Assembly (NCBI RefSeq): GCF_026340655.1
Contig: NZ_JAPEOZ010000001.1
Location: forward strand, 7,626,001 to 7,690,000
DNA from: Streptomyces sp. NBC_01275
GTDB lineage: Bacteria > Actinomycetota > Actinomycetes > Streptomycetales > Streptomycetaceae
Direction: 5' to 3'
Length of the DNA: 64,000 bases
Of this stretch, positions 1 to 7,506 are shown piece by piece. The stretch's first letter is position 1. Each line of letters opens with the position of its first letter. Below the pieces are notes generated by a model. The model was not told the DNA's origin. It saw only the letters and a program-made list of their open reading frames with translations, and did not search any database. A program made the position numbers and the translations under genes.

Positions 1-726
1 GAGTTTCTCCGGGGACAGCAGCAGGATGAAGGGGACGAAGAAGTTCCCCCACATGCCGATGAACGTGAAGACGGTGACCACGACGACACCGGGCCGCATC
101 AGCGGCAGCACCACCCGCCACAGCACCTGCATGGTGTTCGCGCCGTCGATCCGGGCGGCCTCCTCGAGGACGACCGGGACGCCGTCCATGAAGTTCTTCA
201 TCAGCCAGATCCCGAACGGCAGCGCGGACGCGGCCAGGAACAGGGTCGTGCCGGGCATCGAGTCGATCAGGTTCACCTGCACGAACATGCTGTAGACCGG
301 GATCATCACGGCGGTGATGGGCAGCCCGGTGGAGAACAGGATCGTGTACAGGAACGGCCGCCGTACCCGGGACCGATAGCGCGACAGCGGATAGGCCGCG
401 AGCACCGACACCACCACGGTCACCGCCGTCCCGAAGCCGCACAGCAGCAGGCTGTTGAGCATCGGCCGGTAGGTGGTGTCGACGTCGAGGACCGCGTCGA
501 AGTTGTCGAGCGTCAGCGACGAGGGCCACTTCAGCCGGAAGCTGTTGGCGTCGGTCACCGAGGCGAGCACCATCCACAGCAACGGCAGGACGTACAGCAC
601 CGATACGGCGAGCAGGACCAGGTTGATCGCCACGCGCCCGAGCCGGACGCGGCGCCGGCGCGGGGAGGGGGACACGACGGGGACCGGGCGGGCGGTCGCG
701 GCGGGCGGGGTGGCGACGGCGGCCAT
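1..726 (-). CDS. Carbohydrate ABC transporter permease (MalG type), 3' end cut by window
   Basis: Inner-membrane permease of a sugar importer, read from 726 down to the window edge (242 codons seen). The N-terminus is Pro/Arg-rich and cytoplasmic, followed by hydrophobic helices. The EAA loop that docks the ATPase is visible as EEAARIDGANTMQVLWRVVL, typical of MalG-like proteins. The start ATG overlaps the stop of the upstream permease (ATGA), so the two are translationally coupled. No ATPase gene is seen; Streptomyces sugar importers commonly share a distant MsiK-type ATPase (family knowledge). The substrate cannot be told from the sequence. Confidence 0.9.
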   Translation of the reverse strand, partial: MAAVATPPAATARPVPVVSPSPRRRRVRLGRVAINLVLLAVSVLYVLPLLWMVLASVTDANSFRLKWPSSLTLDNFDAVLDVDTTYRPMLNSLLLCGFGTAVTVVVSVLAAYPLSRYRSRVRRPFLYTILFSTGLPITAVMIPVYSMFVQVNLIDSMPGTTLFLAASALPFGIWLMKNFMDGVPVVLEEAARIDGANTMQVLWRVVLPLMRPGVVVVTVFTFIGMWGNFFVPFILLLSPEKL

Positions 727-1655
727 CAGTCGTCCTCCAGTTTCAGCAGCCGGATGTACACGACGGAGAACAGGGCGCCGACCACGAGCAGCACCAGGGC
801 GATGGCGGTGCCGTAGCCGATCAGGCTGTTCTGGAAGGCCTGCTGGTACATGAAGATCGGCAGGGTCTCGCTCTTGTTGCCGGGTCCGCCGCGGGTCATG
901 GTGTAGATCAGGCCGAAGACGGAGAGCGTCTGCAGCGTGATCAGCATCAGGTTGGTGAGGATCGAGGGCCGGATGACCGGCAGGACGACCCGCCACAGCC
1001 GCTGCCAGGGGCCCGCGCCGTCCATCTCCGCGGCCTCCACCAGCTCCTGGGGCACGTCGTTGATGGCGGCGGTGAAGACCATCAGGGAGAACGCGGTGCC
1101 GCGCCAGACGTTCGCCAGGCACACGGCGAGGATCGGCATCGTGTACAGCCAGTTCTGCTCCGGCAGATGCAGTGCGCCCAGGAGCGAGTTGAGCGAGCCC
1201 TGGTCGTAGAAGAAGGCGTACATCAGATAGCCGGCGACCACCTCGGGCAGCACCCACGCGGCGATGACGACGCCGTTGACGAGCGCCCGTACCGGCTGGG
1301 TGGCCTTCTGCATCAGGACGGCCAGGGCGAGCCCGAGCGTGTTCTGGCCGATCACGGCGGAGCCGACCACGAACACCAGGGTCAGCCAGACCGCGTTGAG
1401 GAAGTCGGCGTCCTTCAGGGCCCTGGTGAAGTTGTCCAGGCCGACGAAGCTGGTGCCGGAGGCCCCGGTGAGCTGCATGTCCGTGAACGCGTAGTACACG
1501 CAGTACGCGATCGGGCCGGCCAGGAACACGGCCAGCAGAAGCACGGCCGGGAGCGTCGGCAGGCCGCGCAGCAGCGCGCGGACGGCGGGGGCGGGGGCCC
1601 CGCGGGACCGGCGGTGACCGCCGGTCCCGCGGGGCGCCGGGGCGAGGGCCGTCAC
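726..1655 (-). CDS. Carbohydrate ABC transporter permease (MalF type)
   Basis: A 309-residue permease partner. It has a basic N-terminus, about six hydrophobic segments and an EAA loop near residue 200 (ELVEAAEMDGAGPWQRLWRV). Length and helix layout fit the MalF/UgpA class of binding-protein-dependent permeases. It overlaps the binding-protein stop codon by 4 bases and the next permease by ATGA, making a three-gene operon: binding protein, MalF type, MalG type. Substrate unknown. Confidence 0.92.
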   Translation of the reverse strand: MTALAPAPRGTGGHRRSRGAPAPAVRALLRGLPTLPAVLLLAVFLAGPIAYCVYYAFTDMQLTGASGTSFVGLDNFTRALKDADFLNAVWLTLVFVVGSAVIGQNTLGLALAVLMQKATQPVRALVNGVVIAAWVLPEVVAGYLMYAFFYDQGSLNSLLGALHLPEQNWLYTMPILAVCLANVWRGTAFSLMVFTAAINDVPQELVEAAEMDGAGPWQRLWRVVLPVIRPSILTNLMLITLQTLSVFGLIYTMTRGGPGNKSETLPIFMYQQAFQNSLIGYGTAIALVLLVVGALFSVVYIRLLKLEDD

Positions 1656-3031
1656 GAAGTGCCCTCGACCGTCTTGTCGTCGCCCACCGCCGCCTTGACA
1701 TCGTTATCGAAGGTCGAGGCGGCCTTGTCGACCGAGGCCTGGCCGGTCGTCACGGACTCCATCGCCTTCTGGATCGCGGTCGAGACCTGGTTGTACGCGG
1801 GCAGTCCGGGACGGTAGTGGGTGTCGGCGACCAGTTCGGTGAAGAACTTGTTGGTCGGCACCGCGTTCAGGTACGTCGTGTCGGACGCGACGTCGGTGCG
1901 GACCGCGATCGTGGCGTTGGCCGCGTTCCACTGCGCGGAGTTGGTCTTCGTCTGGAGTGTGCCCGACAGGAACTTCCAGGCCAGGTCGGGGTTCTTGGCC
2001 TTGGCCGGGACGGACCAGGCCCAGCCGCCGGACATGCTCGTACGACCGGGCGCCTGTCCGTTCTGGGTGGGCATCGCCGCGGTGCCGATCACCGACTGCC
2101 ACTCGGTCCACGGCTTGGCGGCGGAGGAGCTCCAGTTGTTGGGCATCCAGGAGCCGTCGATGTCGATCGCCAGCTTGCCCTCGGGGATGAGCTCGGTGCC
2201 CACGGTGGTGCCGAAGTTGGCGCCCAGCGCCTGCTCCTTGGACGGGCCGAGGCCGCCGCTGTACACGGTGTGCACGAAGTCCAGCGCGTCCTTGAAGCCC
2301 TGGCTGCCCACGACCCACTTCTTCTGCGAGGCGTCGTAGAGCGACTTGTCGCCGGCCGCGGTGCCGTACAGGAGCATCTCGAAGCCCTGCATGGAGGACG
2401 CCTCGCCGCCGGCTGTGCCGGTGTAGAGGTTCAGCGGTGTCACATCGGGCAGCTTCGCCTTGATCTTCTTCGCGGCGCTGATCACGTCGGCCCAGGTCTT
2501 CGGCTGCCAGGGCACGGAGATCCCGGCCTTCTGGAGGAGCTGCTTGTTGTACCAGATCCCCCGGGTGTCGGTGTTGTCCGGTACGCCGTAGACCTTGCCG
2601 TCGGAGGCGCCGGTCACCGCGCCCTTGGCGGCCTTGGCGTACTGCGACCAGTCGCTCCACTTGGCGGTGTAGGCGTCGAGGGGCTTGAGGTAGCCGCCCG
2701 CGATGTCGGAGTTGATGAGCGCGGTGTCCTCGTAGACCAGGTCGGGCGCCGTCGAGGGGGAGCGCATCATGAGCTGGATCTTGGTGTAGTAGTCGTTCTC
2801 GGAGGCGGTCACCGGCACGAGGGTCACCTTGGTGCCCGGGTTGGCCTTGGTGAACTCCTTCACCATCGAGGCGAGGAAGTTGGCCTGGAGCTTGTTGGTG
2901 CTGTCCAGGTTCTGCCAGTAGACGACCCTGATGGACTTGGCCGAGCTTCCTGACGAGCCCGACCCGCAGCCGGTGACGGCCAGGGCGGTGGCGGCGGTGA
3001 GGGCCGCGGCGGTGACGATTCTCGAGCGCAC
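1652..3031 (-). CDS. Extracellular sugar-binding lipoprotein of ABC importer
   Basis: A 459-residue family 1 solute-binding protein. The N-terminus has a basic start, a hydrophobic stretch and a lipobox ending in VTGC, with Cys about residue 22 as the lipidation site; a Gly/Ser linker then leads to the binding fold. The start is GTG at 3031, preceded by a clear GGAGGAACCACT ribosome site. The gene is first in the importer operon and is divergent from a ROK regulator, which suggests induction by the imported sugar or a derivative. The ligand is not deducible by eye. Confidence 0.92.
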   Translation of the reverse strand: MRSRIVTAAALTAATALAVTGCGSGSSGSSAKSIRVVYWQNLDSTNKLQANFLASMVKEFTKANPGTKVTLVPVTASENDYYTKIQLMMRSPSTAPDLVYEDTALINSDIAGGYLKPLDAYTAKWSDWSQYAKAAKGAVTGASDGKVYGVPDNTDTRGIWYNKQLLQKAGISVPWQPKTWADVISAAKKIKAKLPDVTPLNLYTGTAGGEASSMQGFEMLLYGTAAGDKSLYDASQKKWVVGSQGFKDALDFVHTVYSGGLGPSKEQALGANFGTTVGTELIPEGKLAIDIDGSWMPNNWSSSAAKPWTEWQSVIGTAAMPTQNGQAPGRTSMSGGWAWSVPAKAKNPDLAWKFLSGTLQTKTNSAQWNAANATIAVRTDVASDTTYLNAVPTNKFFTELVADTHYRPGLPAYNQVSTAIQKAMESVTTGQASVDKAASTFDNDVKAAVGDDKTVEGTS

Positions 3032-3162
3032 AGTGGTTCCTCCGGGACACGAAACCTGAGGGAAAGCCGCGAGTATTTCGACGGTGAGGCCAGGCCGGGT
3101 GCCGCCCCGGGTTCGGCGCCGCCCTGCGCTGACTGGCCAGATGGCCGGATCTGATGGGCGTC

Positions 3163-3191
3163 AGCTAAATCCATTTGATGGATGAAGTCAA
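3163..3191 (-). promoter_or_regulatory. Promoter of the sugar importer operon with operator in the spacer
   Basis: On the minus strand a -35 TTGACT (3186-3191) and a -10 TTAGCT (3163-3168) are separated by exactly 17 bases. The spacer holds a perfect inverted repeat, ATCCAT-TTG-ATGGAT (3169-3183). An inverted repeat lying between the two promoter boxes is a classical repressor site. The divergent ROK gene is the obvious candidate ligand. The leader from this promoter to the GTG at 3031 is about 125 bases. Confidence 0.6.
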
Positions 3192-3275
3192 TGCTTCCAA
3201 CATGTTAACTTTGGCCATGGGCGGGCCCTCCGACGGTGCTCCGACCACGAGGGCCACAGGGAGAGCGGGGCTGAC

Positions 3276-4544
3276 GTGAGGGGTGCGGGTGACCGACAGG
3301 TGACGACGCTCAGTGGTACGAACCTGCCGCGGGTCGGCGGTTACAACCAGGCCGTCGTCCTGGACGCCATCCGCACCACGGGGCAGGTGAGCCGGGTCGA
3401 GCTCGCCGTCCTCACCGGCCTGACCAACCAGACCGTCTCCAACGTCGTCCGCAAGCTGCTCGACGCCGGCCTGGTGGCGGAATCCGGCCAGGCCCCCTCC
3501 AGCGGCGGCAAGCGCCGCACCCTGCTGACCATCCGAGCCGACGGGGCCTGCGCGGTCGGCGTCCACCTCGACCCCGAAGCCGCGGTGATCGTGGTGGTCG
3601 ATCTGGCCGGCGACGTGATCGGCAGCCGCCGACTCCGCCTCGCCGACCCCGGCGACCCCGCGGACGTCGTGGACCGGATCGCGCGCGCCACCGCGCGGCT
3701 CCTCGACCGCAGCGCCGTGGACCGCACCCGCCTGCTCGGCCTCGGCATCGCCGCCCCCGGACCCCTCGACGGCGCCTCCGGCGCCGTGGTCTCCCCGCCG
3801 AACTTCCCGGGCTGGGGCCGCGTCCCCCTGGCGGACATGTTCGCCGAGGCCACCGGTCTGCCCGTAGCCCTCGACAACGACGCCACCGCCGCCGCCATCG
3901 GCGAGCACTGGATCGGCGGTGCGGACCGGGCGGGCAGCTTCCTCTTCATCTACCTCGGCACCGGCGTCGGCGCCGGCATCGTCCTCAACAACACGGTCCT
4001 GCACGGCGATTCGGGCAACGCCGGCGAGTTCGGCCACATGGCCGTGGAACCGGGCGACCGCGTCTGCCACTGCGGCGCCACCGACTGCCTCGGCCCGTAC
4101 GTCAGCCCGCCCGCGATCATCGACGACCTGCTGCGGCTGCACGGCCGGGCCGCCGCCGAACGCATCGGTCTCACCGGCACGCCCGACTCCGTGCACTACG
4201 ACTGGAAGGCGCTGCGCCGAGCGGCCCGCGCGGGCGACCCGGACGCCTGTGACGTCGTACGCCGTGCCGCGCGCCGCATCGGCGAGGCCGCCCGGAGCGC
4301 GGCCAGCCTGCTCGACGTCAGCCGGGTCGTCCTCGGCGGCGAGGCACTGCGCGGCATCGAGCCGATCATCCGCGAGGAGGTCGAGGCCGCCGTCAACCGC
4401 ACGTCCGTCGCCCGAGCGATCCGGGCGGTCACGGTCGAGCAGAGTGTGATCGGCGAGACGGTGGGCGCGGTCGGGGCGGCGTCACTGGTCCTGCACGGCA
4501 ACTACGCGCCGGGGTGGCGGATGCTGACGGACGTCTCCGGCTGA
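3276..4544 (+). CDS. ROK-family transcriptional regulator
   Basis: A 422-residue protein with an N-terminal winged helix-turn-helix (about residues 20-75) followed by a ROK fold. The ROK zinc site is visible as CHCGATDC after a GEFGHM motif, and the catalytic-type Asp lies in LDNDATAAA. The phosphate-binding DxGxT motif is replaced by LDPEAA, so sugar-kinase activity is unlikely; this fits a NagC/XylR-like repressor. It is divergent from the sugar importer and probably controls it through the palindrome at 3169-3183. The listed GTG start follows AGGGAGAG; a second GTG about 24 bases downstream is an alternative. Confidence 0.9.
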   Translation: MRGAGDRQVTTLSGTNLPRVGGYNQAVVLDAIRTTGQVSRVELAVLTGLTNQTVSNVVRKLLDAGLVAESGQAPSSGGKRRTLLTIRADGACAVGVHLDPEAAVIVVVDLAGDVIGSRRLRLADPGDPADVVDRIARATARLLDRSAVDRTRLLGLGIAAPGPLDGASGAVVSPPNFPGWGRVPLADMFAEATGLPVALDNDATAAAIGEHWIGGADRAGSFLFIYLGTGVGAGIVLNNTVLHGDSGNAGEFGHMAVEPGDRVCHCGATDCLGPYVSPPAIIDDLLRLHGRAAAERIGLTGTPDSVHYDWKALRRAARAGDPDACDVVRRAARRIGEAARSAASLLDVSRVVLGGEALRGIEPIIREEVEAAVNRTSVARAIRAVTVEQSVIGETVGAVGAASLVLHGNYAPGWRMLTDVSG

Positions 4545-4583
4545 GGAAGCGGATCCACAGCAACCTGCGGCGGGGCGACGGGC

Positions 4584-4808
4584 TGCCTGGAGACAGAGCA
4601 GTACGCCGTACGTGTCCTGGGCGGTCAGCCGCTCCTGGTACTCGGCCGGCAACGACACCCCGGTCCGCAGCAGCTCGATCCCGTCCCGCTTCCTCAGACC
4701 GGCCTTGTGGCGAGGATCGAAGTCCCGCTCCAGGCGCACTGTCGCCCCCGGGTTCACCCGTAGCGGCCCGATGAAGTCCGCGATGCGTTCGGCTCTCTCG
4801 TCCGACAT
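4584..4808 (-). pseudogene. Truncated polyphosphate kinase 2 (PPK2) N-terminal remnant
   Basis: The first 75 residues read like the start of an actinobacterial PPK2 family enzyme, with QDTYGVLLCLQA just before the P-loop region. After that point the frame continues as unrelated Pro/Arg/Gly-rich sequence, and the Walker A segment normally following LQALDAAGK is missing. The remnant abuts the 3' end of the ROK gene, as if a deletion removed the rest. The start ATG (4808) still has a GGAGAAGGA ribosome site and overlaps the stop of the upstream gene, so it was once the second gene of a pair. Confidence 0.7.
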
Positions 4809-5206
4809 CACGATCGGTCCTTCTCCGGTCGGGGGTGAGCACGGCGCGTCTCGGGGGCGGCCCTGCCGTCCACGGCCTGACCCGGAGCGGTGCGGCAGGC
4901 GGCAGTGAGCACCCTCCGGGATCGGCGTTCGACCAGGATCGGGACGTAGGCTCGGACCCTGGCCTGGCGGAACAAGTCGTACGCGGTCCTGACCGTCACC
5001 TCGACGGTGACCGCGTCGACCGAGGGGTAGGCGGCCCTCAGCCGCGCCACCATGTTCCGGATGGACGCCAGTTCGTCACCTGAGTCGGGTGACGAGAGGT
5101 TCGGCGGCCCTGCGGGATCGGTGCGCTCCGCCGGCCCGGGTCGGCGACTCAGGTCCTCGACGGGAAGGCACGCGGGGACCGGGGGAGTCTGCTCTTCGAT
5201 CGTCAT
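4808..5206 (-). CDS. Small protein with three-helix-bundle dimerisation domain (DUF3562-like)
   Basis: A 132-residue protein. After a disordered Pro-rich N-terminus, a helical core of about 55 residues (IRNMVARLRAAYPSV through VPILVERRSRRVL) resembles the short three-helix-bundle dimerisation domain annotated in many Streptomyces proteins. The tail is Arg/Pro-rich. I chose the ATG at 5206 over the longer frame start at 5254 because the domain begins later and the upstream residues look non-coding. It overlaps the PPK2 remnant by ATGA. Function unknown. Confidence 0.6.
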   Translation of the reverse strand: MTIEEQTPPVPACLPVEDLSRRPGPAERTDPAGPPNLSSPDSGDELASIRNMVARLRAAYPSVDAVTVEVTVRTAYDLFRQARVRAYVPILVERRSRRVLTAACRTAPGQAVDGRAAPETRRAHPRPEKDRS

Positions 5207-5765
5207 GGCCGCACTGGTCCCATGTCCCACGACCTCCAGACCGCAGAACCGCACATCCCGCTACAGCCGCGACAGGGTCCCTCACGCCCCATTGTCTGCT
5301 CGCCTGGACAAGATCGCCCCCTGAGGCCGGCGCTGCTCAGAGCCGGTCCTTCCGCTTGAAGACGGCATACAAATGGCGCATACGATCGCCATCGGGGCGA
5401 TCGCGCAGCTTCTCCGCGAACCACGCGCAGCCTCTCCACGTACCAAGCGGGCGCCGCATTGCGGGAGTTGATCGCGGCATGAACGTGGCTGACCGTCTTC
5501 CCCTTGCCGCGCGGAGCGTGTCCGTCGGCTGCATCTCGTGGGTCGCACGCGGTGTCGTTCGGGCGGGCGGGAGGCGCGCAACGGGAGCGCGATATGCGCT
5601 CTGTCGGCGCACGACTGGATGCCTGTACTATCAAAAAATATGCTTTAGTCGTTGAGGTGATCCTTTAGAGCGGATGTCGGAGCGGTCCGGGGGAGGGTCG
5701 CCGGGCCGCTCGACGGCAGCAGCAGACGCGGAGCGGCGGCGCCGGTCCGGTGGGAGGGGTCCCTG
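5207..5765. other. Gene-free stretch with an AT-rich island
   Basis: No convincing gene is seen. Open frames on both strands overlap each other and show no recognisable motifs. At 5626-5650 there is a conspicuously AT-rich patch (ACTATCAAAAAATATGCTTT) in otherwise GC-rich DNA; TATGCT at 5639-5644 could be a -10 box for the downstream metalloprotease gene, but no good -35 is present. The stretch may be the remains of a deletion that also truncated PPK2. Confidence 0.4.
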
Positions 5766-6296
5766 ATGCTCACCGATCGGTCGCACAGACGCCTGTGGCG
5801 GAGGGTTCGCAGCCTCTCGGAGGGGCTCGAACTGCCGGACCCCTTCGACGCCGAGACCTTCCTGGCCCTCCTGGCCGAACGGCGTGGCCGCCCGATCGAG
5901 GTCCTGCCGGTCGCGGTGGACGCGGGGATCCCGTGCGGTCTGCTGGTGACGACCGACCACGCCGACTACATCCTGTGCACCCCAGGGACCAGCGCACTGC
6001 ACAGGCAGCACATCCTCCTGCACGAGGCGGCCCACCTGCTCTGCGGGCACGACCGGTCGCCCGCCCCCGAGGCGCCGGGCGTACGCGCGCTGCTGCCCGG
6101 ACTCTCCCCCGACCTGGTGCGCCGGGTCCTGGGCCGCGCCGTGTACGCCGAGCCCGCCGAGCAGGAGGCAGAACTGCTCGCTTCTCTCATCCTGCACCGC
6201 GTGCTGAGGGAGGGGTCCGCGCCGGGACGGGACCACGGACGGGCCGGAACCCTCGTCGGGGCACCCTCCCGCCGCCCCGAGCGGCCACGTGTCTGA
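5766..6296 (+). CDS. ImmA/IrrE-type metalloendopeptidase domain protein
   Basis: A 176-residue protein with the zinc signature HEAAH in the context ILLHEAAHLLCGH and a downstream acidic EQEAE segment. This is typical of ImmA/IrrE-like proteases, which often cleave or inactivate XRE repressors (family knowledge). The start ATG follows GGGAGGGG. It overlaps the next gene by 8 bases, so the two are cotranscribed. An XRE regulator lies 4 kb away at 10112 rather than adjacent; a functional link is possible but unproven. Confidence 0.8.
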   Translation: MLTDRSHRRLWRRVRSLSEGLELPDPFDAETFLALLAERRGRPIEVLPVAVDAGIPCGLLVTTDHADYILCTPGTSALHRQHILLHEAAHLLCGHDRSPAPEAPGVRALLPGLSPDLVRRVLGRAVYAEPAEQEAELLASLILHRVLREGSAPGRDHGRAGTLVGAPSRRPERPRV

Positions 6297-7506
6297 CCTG
6301 CTCGCGTACCTCCCGGCCGTCGCCGCGCTGTGGCTGGGCTGCTACGAACTGCGTCTGCTGCGCACCGGAAGCGACTCGCCCTTGGCGGTGCGCTGCCTGT
6401 GCCGCTTCGGACTCTGCATGGCCGCGGCGATGGCCCTGCTGGCCGCTCCGACGACGTACCTGGAGTGGCTGTGGCCGTGGCTCCCGAGGCTGACCCACCT
6501 CCTGGGCCGCGAGACGGAGATGGCCGCCCTCGCCTTCCTCCCGCTGGCCGTCATCGAAATCGGCCTGCCCCGGCCCCGCCTGCTGACCGGACGGCTGCAC
6601 ATCGGCGTCACCCTCTCGGCCACCGCGCTGTACGCGGTGCTGTTCCTCTCCTCCTGCGTACGCACCCGGCACGGCTCGCTTCTCGCGGAGGGGACCGGAG
6701 CGGTGCTCCTCGCCTCCTGTGACACGCTCTTCACCGGCTACAGCCTGTGGTGCCTGGCCGTGTTCCTGGTCCCGGTGCACCGGTACGCCCGGGGGCTGGG
6801 TCCGGGCGCGCTGCGCACGGGCCTGCGGCTGATCACGGCCAGTGCCACGGTGGGCCTCGTCTGGGCCCTGTGGGGCGTGTCGTCGATCGTCACCATGGCC
6901 GTGGACCACCGGCAGGGCGCCGGGCTGGACCCGGTGGGCCGGGTGCTCGGTCTGTGCTGTCTGGTGCTGGGCGTCCTGGGCGGCACCGCCGCGAGCTGGG
7001 TCTCCGTCACCACCGCGGTCGGGCGGCGGCTGCGGGCCTACCGGACCTACCGTGCCCTGGAGCCGCTGTGGTCGGCGTTGCGGGCCGTCTCTCCCGGGAC
7101 GGCCCTGGACCTGGGCTGGCCGTCGGTGCGTCTGTTCTCCCTGCACCGCTCCGAGTTCGCTCTCTATCGCCGGGTGATCGAGATCCGGGACGGCTACCTG
7201 GAACTCCGCTCCTTCGTTCCCCCCGACGCCCGCGCGCTGTCGGCCGCGGCGCTGGACCGGTTCCCCGTGCCGCCCGCGGGCCGCGCGGCGATGGCCGAGG
7301 CCGCCGTCATCGCCGCCGCACTGGAATCCGCCAGGATCGGCCCCGGTGACCCCGGTGACCCCGGTGACCCCGGCGACCAGGACGTCGCGCTCGCCTACCC
7401 GGCCGACTGCTCGGTCGAGGAGGAGGCGGCGTGGCTGGTCCAGGTGGCGGAGGCGTTCACCGTGGCCGGGCTGGTGGAGCACATGCGCCACCGGGTGGCG
7501 CGCTAG
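6289..7506 (+). CDS. Polytopic membrane protein of the MAB_1171c type
   Basis: A 405-residue protein. The first roughly 250 residues form about seven hydrophobic helices, and the C-terminal about 150 residues are soluble and rich in charged residues. This layout, and its position directly behind an ImmA/IrrE-type protein, match the 'MAB_1171c family putative transporter' group common in Streptomyces; no transport substrate is established. A GDPGDPGDPGDQ stretch near residue 355 comes from a 9-bp tandem repeat. The GTG start lies inside the upstream gene's end. The stop overlaps the convergent LuxR gene's stop through a shared CTAG. Confidence 0.75.
   Translation: MSDLLAYLPAVAALWLGCYELRLLRTGSDSPLAVRCLCRFGLCMAAAMALLAAPTTYLEWLWPWLPRLTHLLGRETEMAALAFLPLAVIEIGLPRPRLLTGRLHIGVTLSATALYAVLFLSSCVRTRHGSLLAEGTGAVLLASCDTLFTGYSLWCLAVFLVPVHRYARGLGPGALRTGLRLITASATVGLVWALWGVSSIVTMAVDHRQGAGLDPVGRVLGLCCLVLGVLGGTAASWVSVTTAVGRRLRAYRTYRALEPLWSALRAVSPGTALDLGWPSVRLFSLHRSEFALYRRVIEIRDGYLELRSFVPPDARALSAAALDRFPVPPAGRAAMAEAAVIAAALESARIGPGDPGDPGDPGDQDVALAYPADCSVEEEAAWLVQVAEAFTVAGLVEHMRHRVAR

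Noticed and set aside
5255..5655. Possible transposase or other gene fragments
   Set aside because: Several short frames overlap on both strands without a recognisable motif, ribosome site or inverted ends.
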